DNA of 64,000 nucleotides from Candidatus Neoehrlichia procyonis str. RAC413 (GTDB lineage: Bacteria; Pseudomonadota; Alphaproteobacteria; Rickettsiales; Anaplasmataceae): positions 372,001-436,000 of the forward strand of contig NZ_LANX01000001.1 of the NCBI RefSeq assembly GCF_000964795.1. Reading direction: 5' to 3'. Made by a program: the position numbers and the translations under genes. Positions 49,715 to 60,700 of the stretch are shown piece by piece. The notes below the pieces were generated by a model, which was not told the DNA's origin, did not search any database, and saw only the letters and a program-made list of their open reading frames with translations. Positions within the stretch are counted from its first letter, which is position 1. Every line of letters starts with the position of its first letter.

Positions 49715-50306
49715 CAATTTTTATAATACAATTATGTATTATATATTAATAAATACTTTTGTTACATATTATTTTTTTTAATGATACATAATAAAGAAAG
49801 AAAATTGTATTTACAAAATATATACTGATCTTATTACTATCTTAAGTATATAAAACACATTACAAACCAAATATTGCTCTTAAGATAATTAGTACATAAA
49901 CTATAAACTTATTATTTACATATATCATAAAGTATATTACAGAATAAATACTATGACTAAAAGTTGATTACTTAGTATTATAATGCATAAGTTACGATTT
50001 TTTTTTAATACATTAAATTTTATAGGTACTTCATAAAAAGATTGTGCTAAGCTATCATCTAAATATTTTTAATAAGTTACATCTATTACTTCCATATTTG
50101 TTGATACTACAAAGACCAATGGCATTATGCTAATTTGTGTGATATGTTAATTATTATAATTTCGCATATTGCTCAACTTTACCATGCATATATATAATAA
50201 CATATATAAATTATGCCTTTAAATCATTATAATAAGTAAATATATAATAGATTTAAAAGTATTACACTAGTATAATTCTTATATCTAGAATATTAATGAT
50301 GTTTAT
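49715..50306. other. Divergent gap between der and carA
   Basis: Besides the decayed der copy (49966-50149), the gap is AT-rich with no other gene seen. It must contain the promoters of both der and carA, and the fragment sits between them. Confidence 0.6.
49966..50149 (-). pseudogene. Decayed duplicate of the 3' end of der
   Basis: Aligns with 48393-48577 in the same orientation: GATTACTTAGTATTA, then TATAGGTACTTCATAAAAA, TTGTGCTAAGCTAT, CCATATTTGTTGATACTACA and CTAATTTGTGT are shared. Read on the minus strand it would encode ...SLAQSFYEVPIKF, but a TAA replaces the Gln codon of VTYQKYL and there is a frameshift. The copy includes the region just past the der stop. It is non-coding. Confidence 0.88.
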
Positions 50307-51437
50307 ATGATGCAAAATTATCGCAATGCTGTGCTAGTATTATCTGACGGAAGATACTTTTGTGGTCAATCAATAGGGGTACAAAATGATACTATTGGGG
50401 AAGTATGCTTTACTACTGGAATTACTGGATATCAGCATACAATAACTGATCCATCATTCACAGATCAAATTATTACATTTACATTTCCTCATATTGGTAA
50501 TGTAGGTATTAATCATATAGATAATGAATATAGTACAATATTAGCAAAAGGAATCATTGTGAGAGAGATATCAGAACACTCTCACATAACATCTTACATT
50601 AATTTAAATTCATGGATGAAAATTAATAATCTTACTGGAATATCTGGAATTGATACCAGAGCTTTAACTATACACATACGCAACCACGGATCACAAAATG
50701 GCATAATACATCACTTTAATGATATTAACTTATTAAATATAAAAGAATTACAACAAACAGCAAAAAACGCTATTACTAAAATAGAACAATCCTTAGTATA
50801 CAATAACTACAACGAGTCACTAAGTATAAAAAACTTGCACAATGTATCAGTAATAGATTTTGGAGTAAAAAATAAGATATTATCGCATTTAGAAAAACTA
50901 AATTGTAAATTAAAGGTAGTAGCTGCTGTAGGAGACTTTGCTAATAAAGTACTATCATCATCTCCTCAAGGTATAGTCATATCAAATGGTCCAGGAGATC
51001 CTGCTGATATTCCACAAAATATTATTAAGCAAATCAATATTTTAATAAAATCTAATATACCAATTCTAGGAATATGCTTAGGACACCAATTACTTGCTAT
51101 AGCTTCAGGGGCAAAAACAAAAAAAATGCTATACGGACATAGAGGAACTAACCATCCAGTTTACAATATAGAAGATAATCGTATTGAAATTACAAGTCAA
51201 AATCATGGATTTGCTGTTGATAAAACAAGTCTTCCAAATAATATAAAAATTACACATATCTCATTATTTGATGAAACAATAGCAGGAATGAAATTCACTG
51301 ATTATCCAGTATTTTCAGTACAATATCACCCTGAAGGTGCACCAGGCCCGTATGATTCATATTATATCTTTCATAAATTCATAAATATGCTAAAAGCCAA
51401 TTCTAAAAATAATGTAACACCTATAAAATACAACTAA
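50307..51437 (+). CDS. carA: Carbamoyl-phosphate synthase small chain
   Basis: Glutamine amidotransferase subunit that hydrolyses glutamine and passes ammonia to the large chain for carbamoyl phosphate, used in pyrimidine and arginine synthesis. 376 residues: the N-terminal CarA domain has LSDGRYFCGQSIG, GEVCFTTGITGYQHTITDPS, TFTFPHIGNVGIN and GISGIDTRALTIHIRNHGSQ. The class I amidotransferase half has the nucleophile cysteine in GICLGHQLLAIASGAK, ISNGPGDPADIP, and the His-Glu pair of VQYHPEGAPGPYDS. Length is standard. The large subunit carB is not in this window. argB in this window also belongs to arginine synthesis. Confidence 0.97.
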   Translation: MMQNYRNAVLVLSDGRYFCGQSIGVQNDTIGEVCFTTGITGYQHTITDPSFTDQIITFTFPHIGNVGINHIDNEYSTILAKGIIVREISEHSHITSYINLNSWMKINNLTGISGIDTRALTIHIRNHGSQNGIIHHFNDINLLNIKELQQTAKNAITKIEQSLVYNNYNESLSIKNLHNVSVIDFGVKNKILSHLEKLNCKLKVVAAVGDFANKVLSSSPQGIVISNGPGDPADIPQNIIKQINILIKSNIPILGICLGHQLLAIASGAKTKKMLYGHRGTNHPVYNIEDNRIEITSQNHGFAVDKTSLPNNIKITHISLFDETIAGMKFTDYPVFSVQYHPEGAPGPYDSYYIFHKFINMLKANSKNNVTPIKYN

Positions 51438-52076
51438 ATCAACATTATCTAGATATTAAATATAAATCAATTCTTATAACTTACATAACTTAAAGAAATA
51501 ACCTGTTTATATTAAACGTCAATACTTGCTTTTTATAATAGCATAAAATACAAGTTGAGCTTTATTCTTCAACTTCTAGCCAATATCAAAGCATGATACA
51601 ATTATCAGATAATTGTACTAAATCAATCTTAATATGTGTAATATGTGAAAGTAACTATATACTTATTATAGTATTAATAAGTGATAAAAAAAATATTACA
51701 TATTACAAGATCAATATTTACATTTATTAAAAGTAAATATATAAGTAACAATTTTACTTTCATATACGCTACGTACATTAAAAATCATTCACATGTTTAA
51801 GACAAATTTACTACAATATTATTATGTTTAAAATAAATACAAAGTCACCTTTTGCAGTTTAGCTTATAATTACTGTTTGCATAAATTCATAAAATTAACC
51901 TGTGACTTCTATTACAATCATTATAATAATTTCAAGTAAGAAAATTTTTGATTAACAAGTATAAAACATTAAAATACTCTTAGGCAATAAAATATTGTAC
52001 TATACAATCAAGGTTTCATGCACTAAATATAATTGAATCAAATAATACTTATCTAATAAACACGATATTTAGTTTT
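51438..52076. other. Intergenic between carA and ispH
   Basis: About 640 bp, AT-rich, no gene or RNA seen. The phrase TTGTACTAAATCAATCTTAATA (about 51614-51634) also occurs near 46214-46235, a short dispersed match. Confidence 0.5.
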
Positions 52077-53030
52077 ATGCATATAAATAACAAAAACCAT
52101 CACATAGAAATAATTTTATCTCAACCTATGGGATTCTGTGCTGGAGTAAGAAGAGCCATTGAAATTGTAGAATTAGTTATTAACCACTATAAGGATACTA
52201 AAAAGATTTATGTATTGCATGAAATTGTGCACAATTCTTTTATAGTAAATAATTTCAAAAAACAAGGAGTAATATTTATCGATACAATAGATCAAGTCGA
52301 ACAAGACTCAATACTAATTTTTAGTGCTCACGGAGTATCAAGGAAAACTATAGAAGAAGTAAAACAAAAAAGAATCCATGTTATAAACGCAACCTGTCCT
52401 TTAGTAACAAAAGTGCACTTAGAAGTACAAAAATATGACAAAGAAGGTTATAAAGTTATATTAATTGGAAATAAAGGGCACCGTGAAGTTGAGGGTACTA
52501 GCGGACAAATAAGCAATCATGTAACAATCGTACAAAATGTTCAAGATGTACATAATATACAAATAACAGACCCTAATGTCGCATATGTTACTCAAACAAC
52601 TCTTAGTATAGACGATACTAAATCTATTATTGAAGCATTAAAACAAAAATTTCCAACCATTAAGGGACCCAATTTAAAAGATATATGCTATGCTACCCAA
52701 AACAGACAAAATGCAGTAAGGTATTTATCTCAAAATGTTGATCTTATGATAATAATAGGAAGTCAAAACAGTTCAAATTCAAATCGTTTATTAGATTTAG
52801 CAAAATCTTACAATGTAAAGTCATTTTTAATAGATTCGTACAATAATATAGATTTAGATTGGTTTCAGCACGTCAAAAAAATTGGCATTACCGCAGGAGC
52901 TTCTGCACCAGATGTTCTTATTAAGCAAGTGATTAATTATCTTAAATTAAACTTTCACATTAAAGTATCAACAATGGGTGGCATACAAGAAAATATCATT
53001 TTTAAGTTACCAAAAAACATACATCCTTAA
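52077..53030 (+). CDS. ispH: 4-hydroxy-3-methylbut-2-enyl diphosphate reductase
   Basis: Last enzyme of the non-mevalonate isoprenoid pathway, an iron-sulfur protein giving IPP and DMAPP. 317 residues: cluster cysteines lie in QPMGFCAGVRRAI (Cys21), NATCPLVTKVH and DICYATQNRQ. Other conserved parts are HEIVHNSFIV, FSAHGVSRKT, GHREVEGTSGQ, GSQNSSNSNRL and TAGASAPDVLI. Length is normal. The last residues overlap no other real gene; the open frame after it at 53031-53286 lacks support. Confidence 0.97.
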   Translation: MHINNKNHHIEIILSQPMGFCAGVRRAIEIVELVINHYKDTKKIYVLHEIVHNSFIVNNFKKQGVIFIDTIDQVEQDSILIFSAHGVSRKTIEEVKQKRIHVINATCPLVTKVHLEVQKYDKEGYKVILIGNKGHREVEGTSGQISNHVTIVQNVQDVHNIQITDPNVAYVTQTTLSIDDTKSIIEALKQKFPTIKGPNLKDICYATQNRQNAVRYLSQNVDLMIIIGSQNSSNSNRLLDLAKSYNVKSFLIDSYNNIDLDWFQHVKKIGITAGASAPDVLIKQVINYLKLNFHIKVSTMGGIQENIIFKLPKNIHP

Positions 53031-53602
53031 TCTAACACAATGTTCTTTTTTTGTTATTCATAGCTTGTTATATATGGTCACATCGCATCAACTGAATCTA
53101 ATACATTCAAAAATAACAATTAATAAATTTAAAGCTATCGCCACAATAAATAATTTCATATACTATCTTATAATTTACAAAGAACTAAGTAACAAATATA
53201 CATTACATTTACTTTATTATAAAACTATAGCATTGAAATTAATTTATATTCACCTTATAACTCTAGTTATATATATTATTACATAAACTCAATAGCTAAA
53301 ACATAACTACAAATGTTACCAAAAAATTCCTAAATATTGTTCATATCTTATACAAGACTCTAACACTTCATTTTATATAAAAATATAAATGCCATCATAA
53401 AAAAAAATATATATATCTACTAACTTAAGAATAAATACTCTTTCTTTCTATTTAAAAACTATTATAACATCATCTATCGTTTTAATAGCATATTATGTAC
53501 TAGACATTTTACTTAATATTTTTTATGCTTCTTCACTTTATTGACTCAGTACATTAAGTATAATATAATAGCTTACATTAAAAACAAAACAACGGTACTC
53601 TT
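53031..53602. other. Intergenic between ispH and dut
   Basis: About 570 bp. One weak open frame (to 53286) begins inside ispH at a TTG and has no recognisable features. Otherwise AT-rich with stops. Confidence 0.5.
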
Positions 53603-54055
53603 ATTAACAAGATCAAAATAAAAATTATTAAGTTAAATAATAAATGTACATTGCCCTTGCCTTCTTATGCAACAGAGTATAGTGCTGGTGTTGATTTATA
53701 TGCCGCAATTAAGCAGCCTATAACACTCAGCCCAGGCCAAAGAGCATGTATTAATACTGGTATAGCAATTGAAGTTCCTAGCGGATATGAGGCACAAATT
53801 AGACCAAGATCAGGGTTATCATTAAAATTTGGTATTACTATTCTAAATACACCTGGTACAATAGACGCGGATTATCGCGGAGAAATAATGGTTATATTAA
53901 TTAATCTTAGCGATACAGAATATACAATAAATCACATGGATAGAATTGCACAAATGGTAATATCTCCTGTTATGCATGTAACTTGGGAACAAGTTGATAA
54001 CTTTGACAGCAATACTAATCGTGGTAGTAATGGATTCGGTTCTACAGGTATATAA
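53603..54055 (+). CDS. dut: Deoxyuridine triphosphatase, probable ATT start
   Basis: Hydrolyses dUTP to dUMP, keeping uracil out of DNA. All five dUTPase motifs are present in order: AGVDLYA, PRSGLS, GTIDADYRGEIMV, DRIAQMV and RGSNGFGSTG. The first usable canonical start (TTG at 53651) would remove the N-terminal beta strand. In the same frame the codons from 53603 read I-N-K-I-K-I-K-I-I-K-L followed by LPLPSYATEYSAG, which is the usual N-terminal pattern of the family, and the frame is closed by a stop at 53579. There is no ATG, GTG or TTG there, so I infer initiation at ATT 53603, giving 150 residues, the normal length. A short form from TTG 53651 is the alternative. Confidence 0.9.
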   Translation: MNKIKIKIIKLNNKCTLPLPSYATEYSAGVDLYAAIKQPITLSPGQRACINTGIAIEVPSGYEAQIRPRSGLSLKFGITILNTPGTIDADYRGEIMVILINLSDTEYTINHMDRIAQMVISPVMHVTWEQVDNFDSNTNRGSNGFGSTGI

Positions 54056-55063
54056 CTATAAAAAATAATGCCTACCAATTTATAGTACACTGTAAACTTG
54101 AACACAGCATAGTAAAGTTTAGTTTATAGTATATACTTTTATCACTATAACGATAGATATATTATGATTGCATATTTCAGTTATAAATGAATTATTAAAA
54201 CTATGAAATCCTTAGCTGCTAGATAATAGATCTTTTGTATATTAAATTGTGACTATGTAATCCCTCTATGTTATAACAGTGGTATTTATTAAAAATAAAC
54301 TTATACACCTATTCAATCAGTTTCCATAATTCGAAGAAGTAAAAGATATATGTTGATAATGTTAGAAATAAAGTTACAAAATATCATCAGTTGCCACCTT
54401 AGTAAAAAAAGCTTTACAGCATAAGCGTTATTATGTGTAGCAAGTAATAATGTTATAAGAATGCTTTCACTACTAACAATACCATAAAAAGAAATAGACG
54501 AGGCTATTAATATTTAAAAACAGTGTTAATAAATATTGATTTGTAAAACTATGAGCATCTATAGTTCTTTTATAAAGAGATGTTATAATTTGTTATTATA
54601 GTTAACAAAATTAAATACTTTAAATAAGCTAACTTCTGTTATTTGTAGTTGAATACAAAAATTATTATCACATATAGCAGTAAATATATCTCATTAGATA
54701 AGAAATTAATATAAATCATTATAGCATAGCATGTAAAAACCTCTCATTTATTACATAACGTCAGTTATTTTACATAAAAAAATATATAACTATCTTAATT
54801 AACACTGGCAAACAATATAATGCATTACATAATAGTTAGGAATTTCTTGAAATTAAAACTGAATACTTATTTAGTACCTATATTGACAAAATTTTAAAAT
54901 CAATAGAGATTTAACCAAATAAGAGAATTAACGTTAAAATACAACTATATTAACGTATTTCTTAACACATTAATATAGCTAAAATATATAAACTACTACT
55001 TTATAAAAAGACCCACTTTTACACAATATATAGATTAAGATAACCACATATTTATGTAACTTA
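54056..55063. other. Intergenic between convergent dut and murF (1 kb)
   Basis: AT-rich gap between two converging genes, so it should contain only 3' flanks. No gene, remnant or RNA was recognised. Its size for a convergent gap is unusual and suggests decayed coding sequence. Confidence 0.55.
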
Positions 55064-56473
55064 TTATAGATTAGCAATACTTGAAATCTCCAATAGATAT
55101 TGGACAACTACAGACAACTTTGTATTCGCAGATCCTTTAATTAGAACAGCGTTACCCTCACCAATAATAAGTAATACTTTTCTCATAAGTGCTTTATAAT
55201 CATGAAAGTGTATACCTTTGATATTTGCAGGTAAAATATCATGTAAATATTGCATATAAAAACCAACTGTATAGACAACATCAACCTTGCTATTAATAAT
55301 AGAATCTATCAATCCTTTATGATACATCACACTATACTTACCAAGTTCTAGCATATCACCTAAAATTGCAATTTTTTTAGTAATACCATTCAATTTATAT
55401 AAATTGTGCAGTGCAGCAATCATAGAAGCAGGATTCGCATTATATGCATCATCAATTAAAATAAAGTTTTTTCCTTGTAGATTAAGAGAATGCGCCCTTC
55501 CTCTTCCATTAATAGGAAGAAAATTGCTCAGTGCACTATACATATTATAGACATCTAATTTTAGACTATTAACTACCGCTATTACAATTAGTATTGAATA
55601 TAAAAAACGCAACATGCACTCTTGTACAATACACTTAATTATATTGCCATTACAATTAATAACAACTTCTTTAAGCCCTTTATTAAAATCTTTAATCGTA
55701 TATAAAAATACATTTGCATTTTTATTTTTGCCAAAACTTACTATATTAAAATTTTTGCAATGTTGAATTGCAGCACTATATAATTTACTATAATAATTAT
55801 CATCATAGTTCAAAATAACAATACCATTGCTCTTCGTATGATAAAATATCTCAGATTTTGCAACTGCAATATCATCAACAGAAGAAAATGCTGCTAAATG
55901 TGCAGGTGAAATATGAGTAATAATTGAAATATCAGGATTTGTAATTTTAGATAATAAGTTAATTTCTCCAAAATTACTCATACCCATTTCTAAAATAATA
56001 AATTCACTATTATAAGGAGCATTTAGTGCACATAACGGCATACCTATATGATTATTAAAATTACCTTTATCACTATATGTATTACCATAGTGCGATAATG
56101 CTTGCTGTAACATACACTTTGTTGTAGTCTTACCAAAACTTCCGGTAATCGCTATAATCTTAGCATCCAAATTTTTTAAATAAAAAGATGCCATATCGTG
56201 TAAAGCTTTCAACACATCATGTACTATTATTAGTGAATAGTTGGTATCATAGATTATATATTTACAGTCTACAATTGCTGCAACAGCACCTTTGTAAAAA
56301 GCTTCATGAACAAAATCATGTCCATTAAAATTTTTACCTCTTATAGCAACAAATATATCTCCAGGTTTTAAAGTTCTAGTATCAATTGAAATTTTCCCTT
56401 TACAAACCCACCCGTTACCTATAGCTTTACCATTAACTGCACTTATAATATTTTCATTATCCCAATAAAACAT
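55064..56473 (-). CDS. murF: UDP-N-acetylmuramoyl-tripeptide--D-alanyl-D-alanine ligase
   Basis: ATP-dependent ligase that adds D-Ala-D-Ala to the UDP-MurNAc tripeptide, the last cytoplasmic step of peptidoglycan precursor synthesis. 469 residues: N-terminal domain with SIDTRTLKPGDIFVAIRGKN (30-49) and DFVHEAFYKGAVAAIV; central ATPase with the P-loop ITGSFGKTTTK (about 113-123) and NNHIGMPLC; C-terminal domain with LIDDAYNANPASMIAAL and ILGDMLELGKYS. The usual GSSGKT has Phe in place of the second Ser. Its presence suits a lineage with a reduced but partly kept peptidoglycan pathway. No other mur gene is adjacent. Confidence 0.95.
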   Translation of the reverse strand: MFYWDNENIISAVNGKAIGNGWVCKGKISIDTRTLKPGDIFVAIRGKNFNGHDFVHEAFYKGAVAAIVDCKYIIYDTNYSLIIVHDVLKALHDMASFYLKNLDAKIIAITGSFGKTTTKCMLQQALSHYGNTYSDKGNFNNHIGMPLCALNAPYNSEFIILEMGMSNFGEINLLSKITNPDISIITHISPAHLAAFSSVDDIAVAKSEIFYHTKSNGIVILNYDDNYYSKLYSAAIQHCKNFNIVSFGKNKNANVFLYTIKDFNKGLKEVVINCNGNIIKCIVQECMLRFLYSILIVIAVVNSLKLDVYNMYSALSNFLPINGRGRAHSLNLQGKNFILIDDAYNANPASMIAALHNLYKLNGITKKIAILGDMLELGKYSVMYHKGLIDSIINSKVDVVYTVGFYMQYLHDILPANIKGIHFHDYKALMRKVLLIIGEGNAVLIKGSANTKLSVVVQYLLEISSIANL

Positions 56474-57197
56474 AAACCACTTAATGTCAATGCTACCAAT
56501 AAAAAAGTATAATACACAAATAAACTAATATTTATATATTATATATCTTAATCATAAGATACTTTTTTCACGTACCTTTACTTAATTATTATCACAAATA
56601 ATGACTATTTAACTTATCAACTGATGTTAGAGTTACTAAGAAGTCTTTATTAAATGTAAAAGAATAATTTATTAGTTAAATTAATTAAGGACATTTAATG
56701 TTAATATAGTAAAATTGAAGTAATCTAGTCAATTATCATACAATTATGCTAACTGTAGAAATCAATATAAATTTGGTACAAAAACAAAAAATATCATATG
56801 ATAACTATGTTAAAGATCACAATTCTTATATAAAACAGTTTTACACATATTGAAAGATATATCACCAGAAATTAAGATATATAAATTACACAGATTTTGT
56901 AATAATACTAACCTATCAACAATACTATTTATAATCGTACAGCTACAATATGTATTTTTACTTCAAACATCAACAAATAATGCTCTAAAAATTTCAAATT
57001 ATACCAAGTTTTCTCATTATAGCAAAATTTATAAGGCCAGTTTAATTACTACTGAAAATAATTTGAACAACAAATGCATTTTACATAATGGATGATTTTT
57101 AACTACTTAAATACAATATTATATATATATCGTATTTATTGATTACATTAACATTAAAAATTATATAAAATCATTACATTCCCTATACTATAATCAA
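56474..57197. other. Intergenic between murF and the DUF2460 gene
   Basis: About 720 bp between divergent genes. An 81-codon open frame with a TTG start (56850-57095, plus strand) has no recognisable feature and I do not call it. Otherwise AT-rich. Confidence 0.5.
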
Positions 57198-57797
57198 ATG
57201 TTATTTAGCGAAGCAAGATTCCCAGAAGATATATCTTATGGTTCTATTGGTGGACCAGAATTTTCAACAAGTATTATAGAATGTTACAATGGACATGAGC
57301 AACGGAAAATAAATAGATGTTACCCACGAAACAAATACAATGTTGTATATGGCATAAAATCAAATATACAATTATCAAATTTAATTGAGTTTTTTTATGC
57401 CCATAAAGGTAAAGCAATCCCTTTCCGATTTAAAGACTGGTCAGATTATCAGGGCATTAATCAATGTATAGGTATAGGCAATGGAACACAAAAAGATTTT
57501 CAATTAATAAAAGTTTACACCATAGGGAATAACTCATACACACGTATCATAAACAAACCTATCATTAACACAGTAAAAATTTATGTTAACAATATCTTAC
57601 AAAATGACCAATACACAATAAACTCTTATAACGGTCAAATAAAATTCTTAGTACCACCAAATAATAAAGCCCCTATTCATGCTGAATATGAATTTGATGT
57701 ACTAGTAAGATTTAACACTGATTACCTGCCATGTTCTGTTGATAATCATCAAAGTTATAGCTGTAACAATATACCACTAATAGAAGTTAAATACTAA
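57198..57797 (+). CDS. DUF2460 family protein, gene-transfer-agent/phage tail type
   Basis: 199 residues. The start LFSEARFPEDISYGSIGGPE followed by FSTSI, the stretch FFYAHKGKAIPFRFKDWSDY, GIGNGTQKDFQL, INKPIINTVKIYVN and FLVPPN, then YEFDVLVRFNTDYLP, match the DUF2460 (TIGR02217) family. In Rhodobacter the family member is orf g12 of the gene transfer agent, a tail protein. Rickettsiales keep several such genes scattered singly through the genome, and no other tail or capsid gene adjoins this one. The reading frame is intact, so it may have an unknown retained use. The 3' end overlaps the convergent repeat-protein gene by 4 nt. Confidence 0.85.
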   Translation: MLFSEARFPEDISYGSIGGPEFSTSIIECYNGHEQRKINRCYPRNKYNVVYGIKSNIQLSNLIEFFYAHKGKAIPFRFKDWSDYQGINQCIGIGNGTQKDFQLIKVYTIGNNSYTRIINKPIINTVKIYVNNILQNDQYTINSYNGQIKFLVPPNNKAPIHAEYEFDVLVRFNTDYLPCSVDNHQSYSCNNIPLIEVKY

Positions 57798-60700
57798 TTT
57801 TTTATATTATCACCTGACAATAAATGAATTTCTTGTAATAATCTATTTATTTCCTCTTCTATAACTTTTAATTCTTTACTGTCTACAATACTTTCTTTTT
57901 TCTGCTTTAAGTGTTCTATCTTTTCATTAATCATAATAATTTTATCTGATATATTATTTTTATTATTTTTTTTATGATCTTTATTATATCCTTTATAAAT
58001 TTTTAGATTTAAATTTTTAGATACATCTAAATTATCATTAAGTTGCATATTATAAATATTTTGTTGTTCTAGTATTCCTCTACTACTTTTTTTGCTAGAA
58101 CTTTCCACAAAAGTAGATTTATTATTACTTTTTAAATCAGATTCATTTTTACCTTTTAAGTCAGAATCATTTTTACTTTTTAAATCAGATTCATTTTTAT
58201 CTTTTAAGTCAGAATCATTTTTACTTTTTAAATCAGATTCATTTTTACCTTTCAAGTTAGAATCGTTTTTACTTTTTAAATCAGATTCATTTTTATCTTT
58301 CAAGTCAGAATCATTTTTACTTTTTAAATCAGATTCATTTTTATCTTTTAAGTCAGAATCATTTTTACTTTTTAAATCAGATTCATTTTTACCTTTCAAG
58401 TTAGAATCGTTTTTACTTTTTAAATCAGATTTATTTTTACCTTTTAAGTCATACTCATCTGAAAAAGTACTTTTTATATCTTTAGAATTCTTCATTGAAT
58501 CTAAATCAATAAACACATTATCTACTTTTTGTAAATCTTGAAGTTGTCTTTCAAAATTTAACATATTATCTTTTACATTAAAATCTTGCTTATTATAGTT
58601 TTCATCATACTCTTGTTCTTGCTTCTCATCTTGATTTTTATATTGCTCTTGCACTTTCAATAATTCACTAATTTTTTTATCTTTATTATTACTGCCTATA
58701 CTATCAGGCATACCACTAACAACATTTTCATCTCCATTATCTTCTATGCTACTATAACCACTCGATTTATCTTCAACATTACCTAGTCTTTCATCTTGAC
58801 TTACTGCATCATGATCTGGTAATGAAATCTTGGTTCCATCACCTATCGCTTCATTATGTTCTTTAACTTGTACATCATCATTTTCATTAGTAGAAGCTTG
58901 GCCTACAAAAGCAGTCCCTCCTTCATAATCCGATTTTAAATCACCATCTAATGGAATCTTGGTTCCATCACCTATCGCTTCATTATGTTCTTTAACTTGT
59001 ACATCATCATTTTCATTAGTAGAAGCTTGGCCTACAAAAGCAGTCCCTAATTCATAATCCGATTTTAAATCATCATCTAATGGAATCTTGGTTCCATTAC
59101 CTGTCACTTCATCATGTTCTTTAACTTGTACATCATCATTTTCATTAGTAGAAGCTTGGCCTACAAAAGCAGTCCCTAATTCATAATCCGATTTTAAATC
59201 ACCATCTAATGGAATCTTGGTTCCATCATCTGTCACTTCATCATGTTCTTTAACTTGTACATCATCTTTATCAGTAGAAACTTGCTTTATAAAAGTAGCC
59301 CTATCATCCGGTACTGATCCATAATCATCTGATTCATCAATTTTACCTCTACCAGCTACTTCATATTTTACATCTCTATCTAATTTTACATCACCATCTA
59401 ATTCACTTCTATTATCTAATACTTCATCATATTCTCTCTCCCCTTTATTATCAGACATAATATAAGGCATACCACTAACAACATTTTCATCTCTATTCTC
59501 TTCTATGCTACTATAACTACTTGATTTATCTTCAACATTATTTAGTCTTTCATCTTGATTTACTGCATCATGATCTGGTAATGGAATCTTGGTTCCATCA
59601 CCTATCGCTTCATCATGTTCTTTAACTTGTACATCATCTTTATCAGTAGAAGCTTGCTCTATAAAACTATCATCCGGTACTGATCCATAATAATCTGATT
59701 CATCAATTTTACCTCTACTAGCTACTTCATATTTTACATCACTATCTAATCTATTATCTAATACTTCATCATGTTCTCTCTCTCCTTTATTATCAGGCAT
59801 ACTATGAAGCATGTCACCAACAACATTTTCATCTCTATTCTCTTCTATGCTACTATAATAACTACTCGATTTATCTTCAACATTACCTAGTCTTTCATCT
59901 TGACTTACTGCATCATGATCTGGTAATGTAACCTTGGTTCCATCATCTATCGCTTCATCATGTTCTTTAACTTGTACATCATCTTTATCAGCAGAAGCTT
60001 GCTCTATAAAACTATCATCTGGTACTGATCCATAATCATCTGATTCATCAATTTTACCTCTACCAGCTACTTCATATTTTACATCACTATCTAATTTTAC
60101 ATCGCCATCTAATTCACTTCTATTATCTGATACTTCATCATGTTCCCTCTCTCCTTTATTATCAGGCATACTATGATGCATGTCACCAACAACATTTTCA
60201 TCTCTATTATCTTCTATGCTACTATAGCTACTCGATTTATCTTCAACATTACCTAGTCTTTCATCTTGACTTACTGCATCATGATCTGGTAATGTAACCT
60301 TGGTTCCATCACCTGTCACTTCATCATGTTCTTTAACTTGTACATCATCTTTATCAGTAGAAACTTGCTCTATAAAAGTAGCCCTATCATCCGGTACTGA
60401 TCCATAATCATCTGATTCATCAATTTTACCTCTACCAGCTACTTCATATTTTACATCTCTATCTAATTTTACATCGCCATCTAATTCACTTCTATTATCT
60501 AATACTTCATCATGTTCTCTCTCCCCTTTATTATCAGACATAATATAAGGCATACCACTAACAACATTTTCATCTCTATTCTCTTCTATGCTACTATAAC
60601 TATTCAATTTATCTTCAACATTATTTAGTCTTTCATCTTGATTTACTGCATCATGATCTGGTAATGGAACCCTGGTTCCATCACCTATCGCTTCATCATG

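Noticed and set aside
52978..53286. 102-codon ORF after ispH
   Set aside because: Starts at a TTG within ispH in another frame, has no motif, and low-complexity AT-driven composition.
56850..57095. 81-codon ORF with TTG start before the DUF2460 gene
   Set aside because: No recognisable domain, weak start, and no signal of conservation that could be judged by eye. Cannot be excluded.
58092..58541. 149-codon plus-strand ORF rich in Phe, Leu and Ser
   Set aside because: It is the antisense of the 24-nt repeat array; the periodic codons keep this frame open. No independent support.
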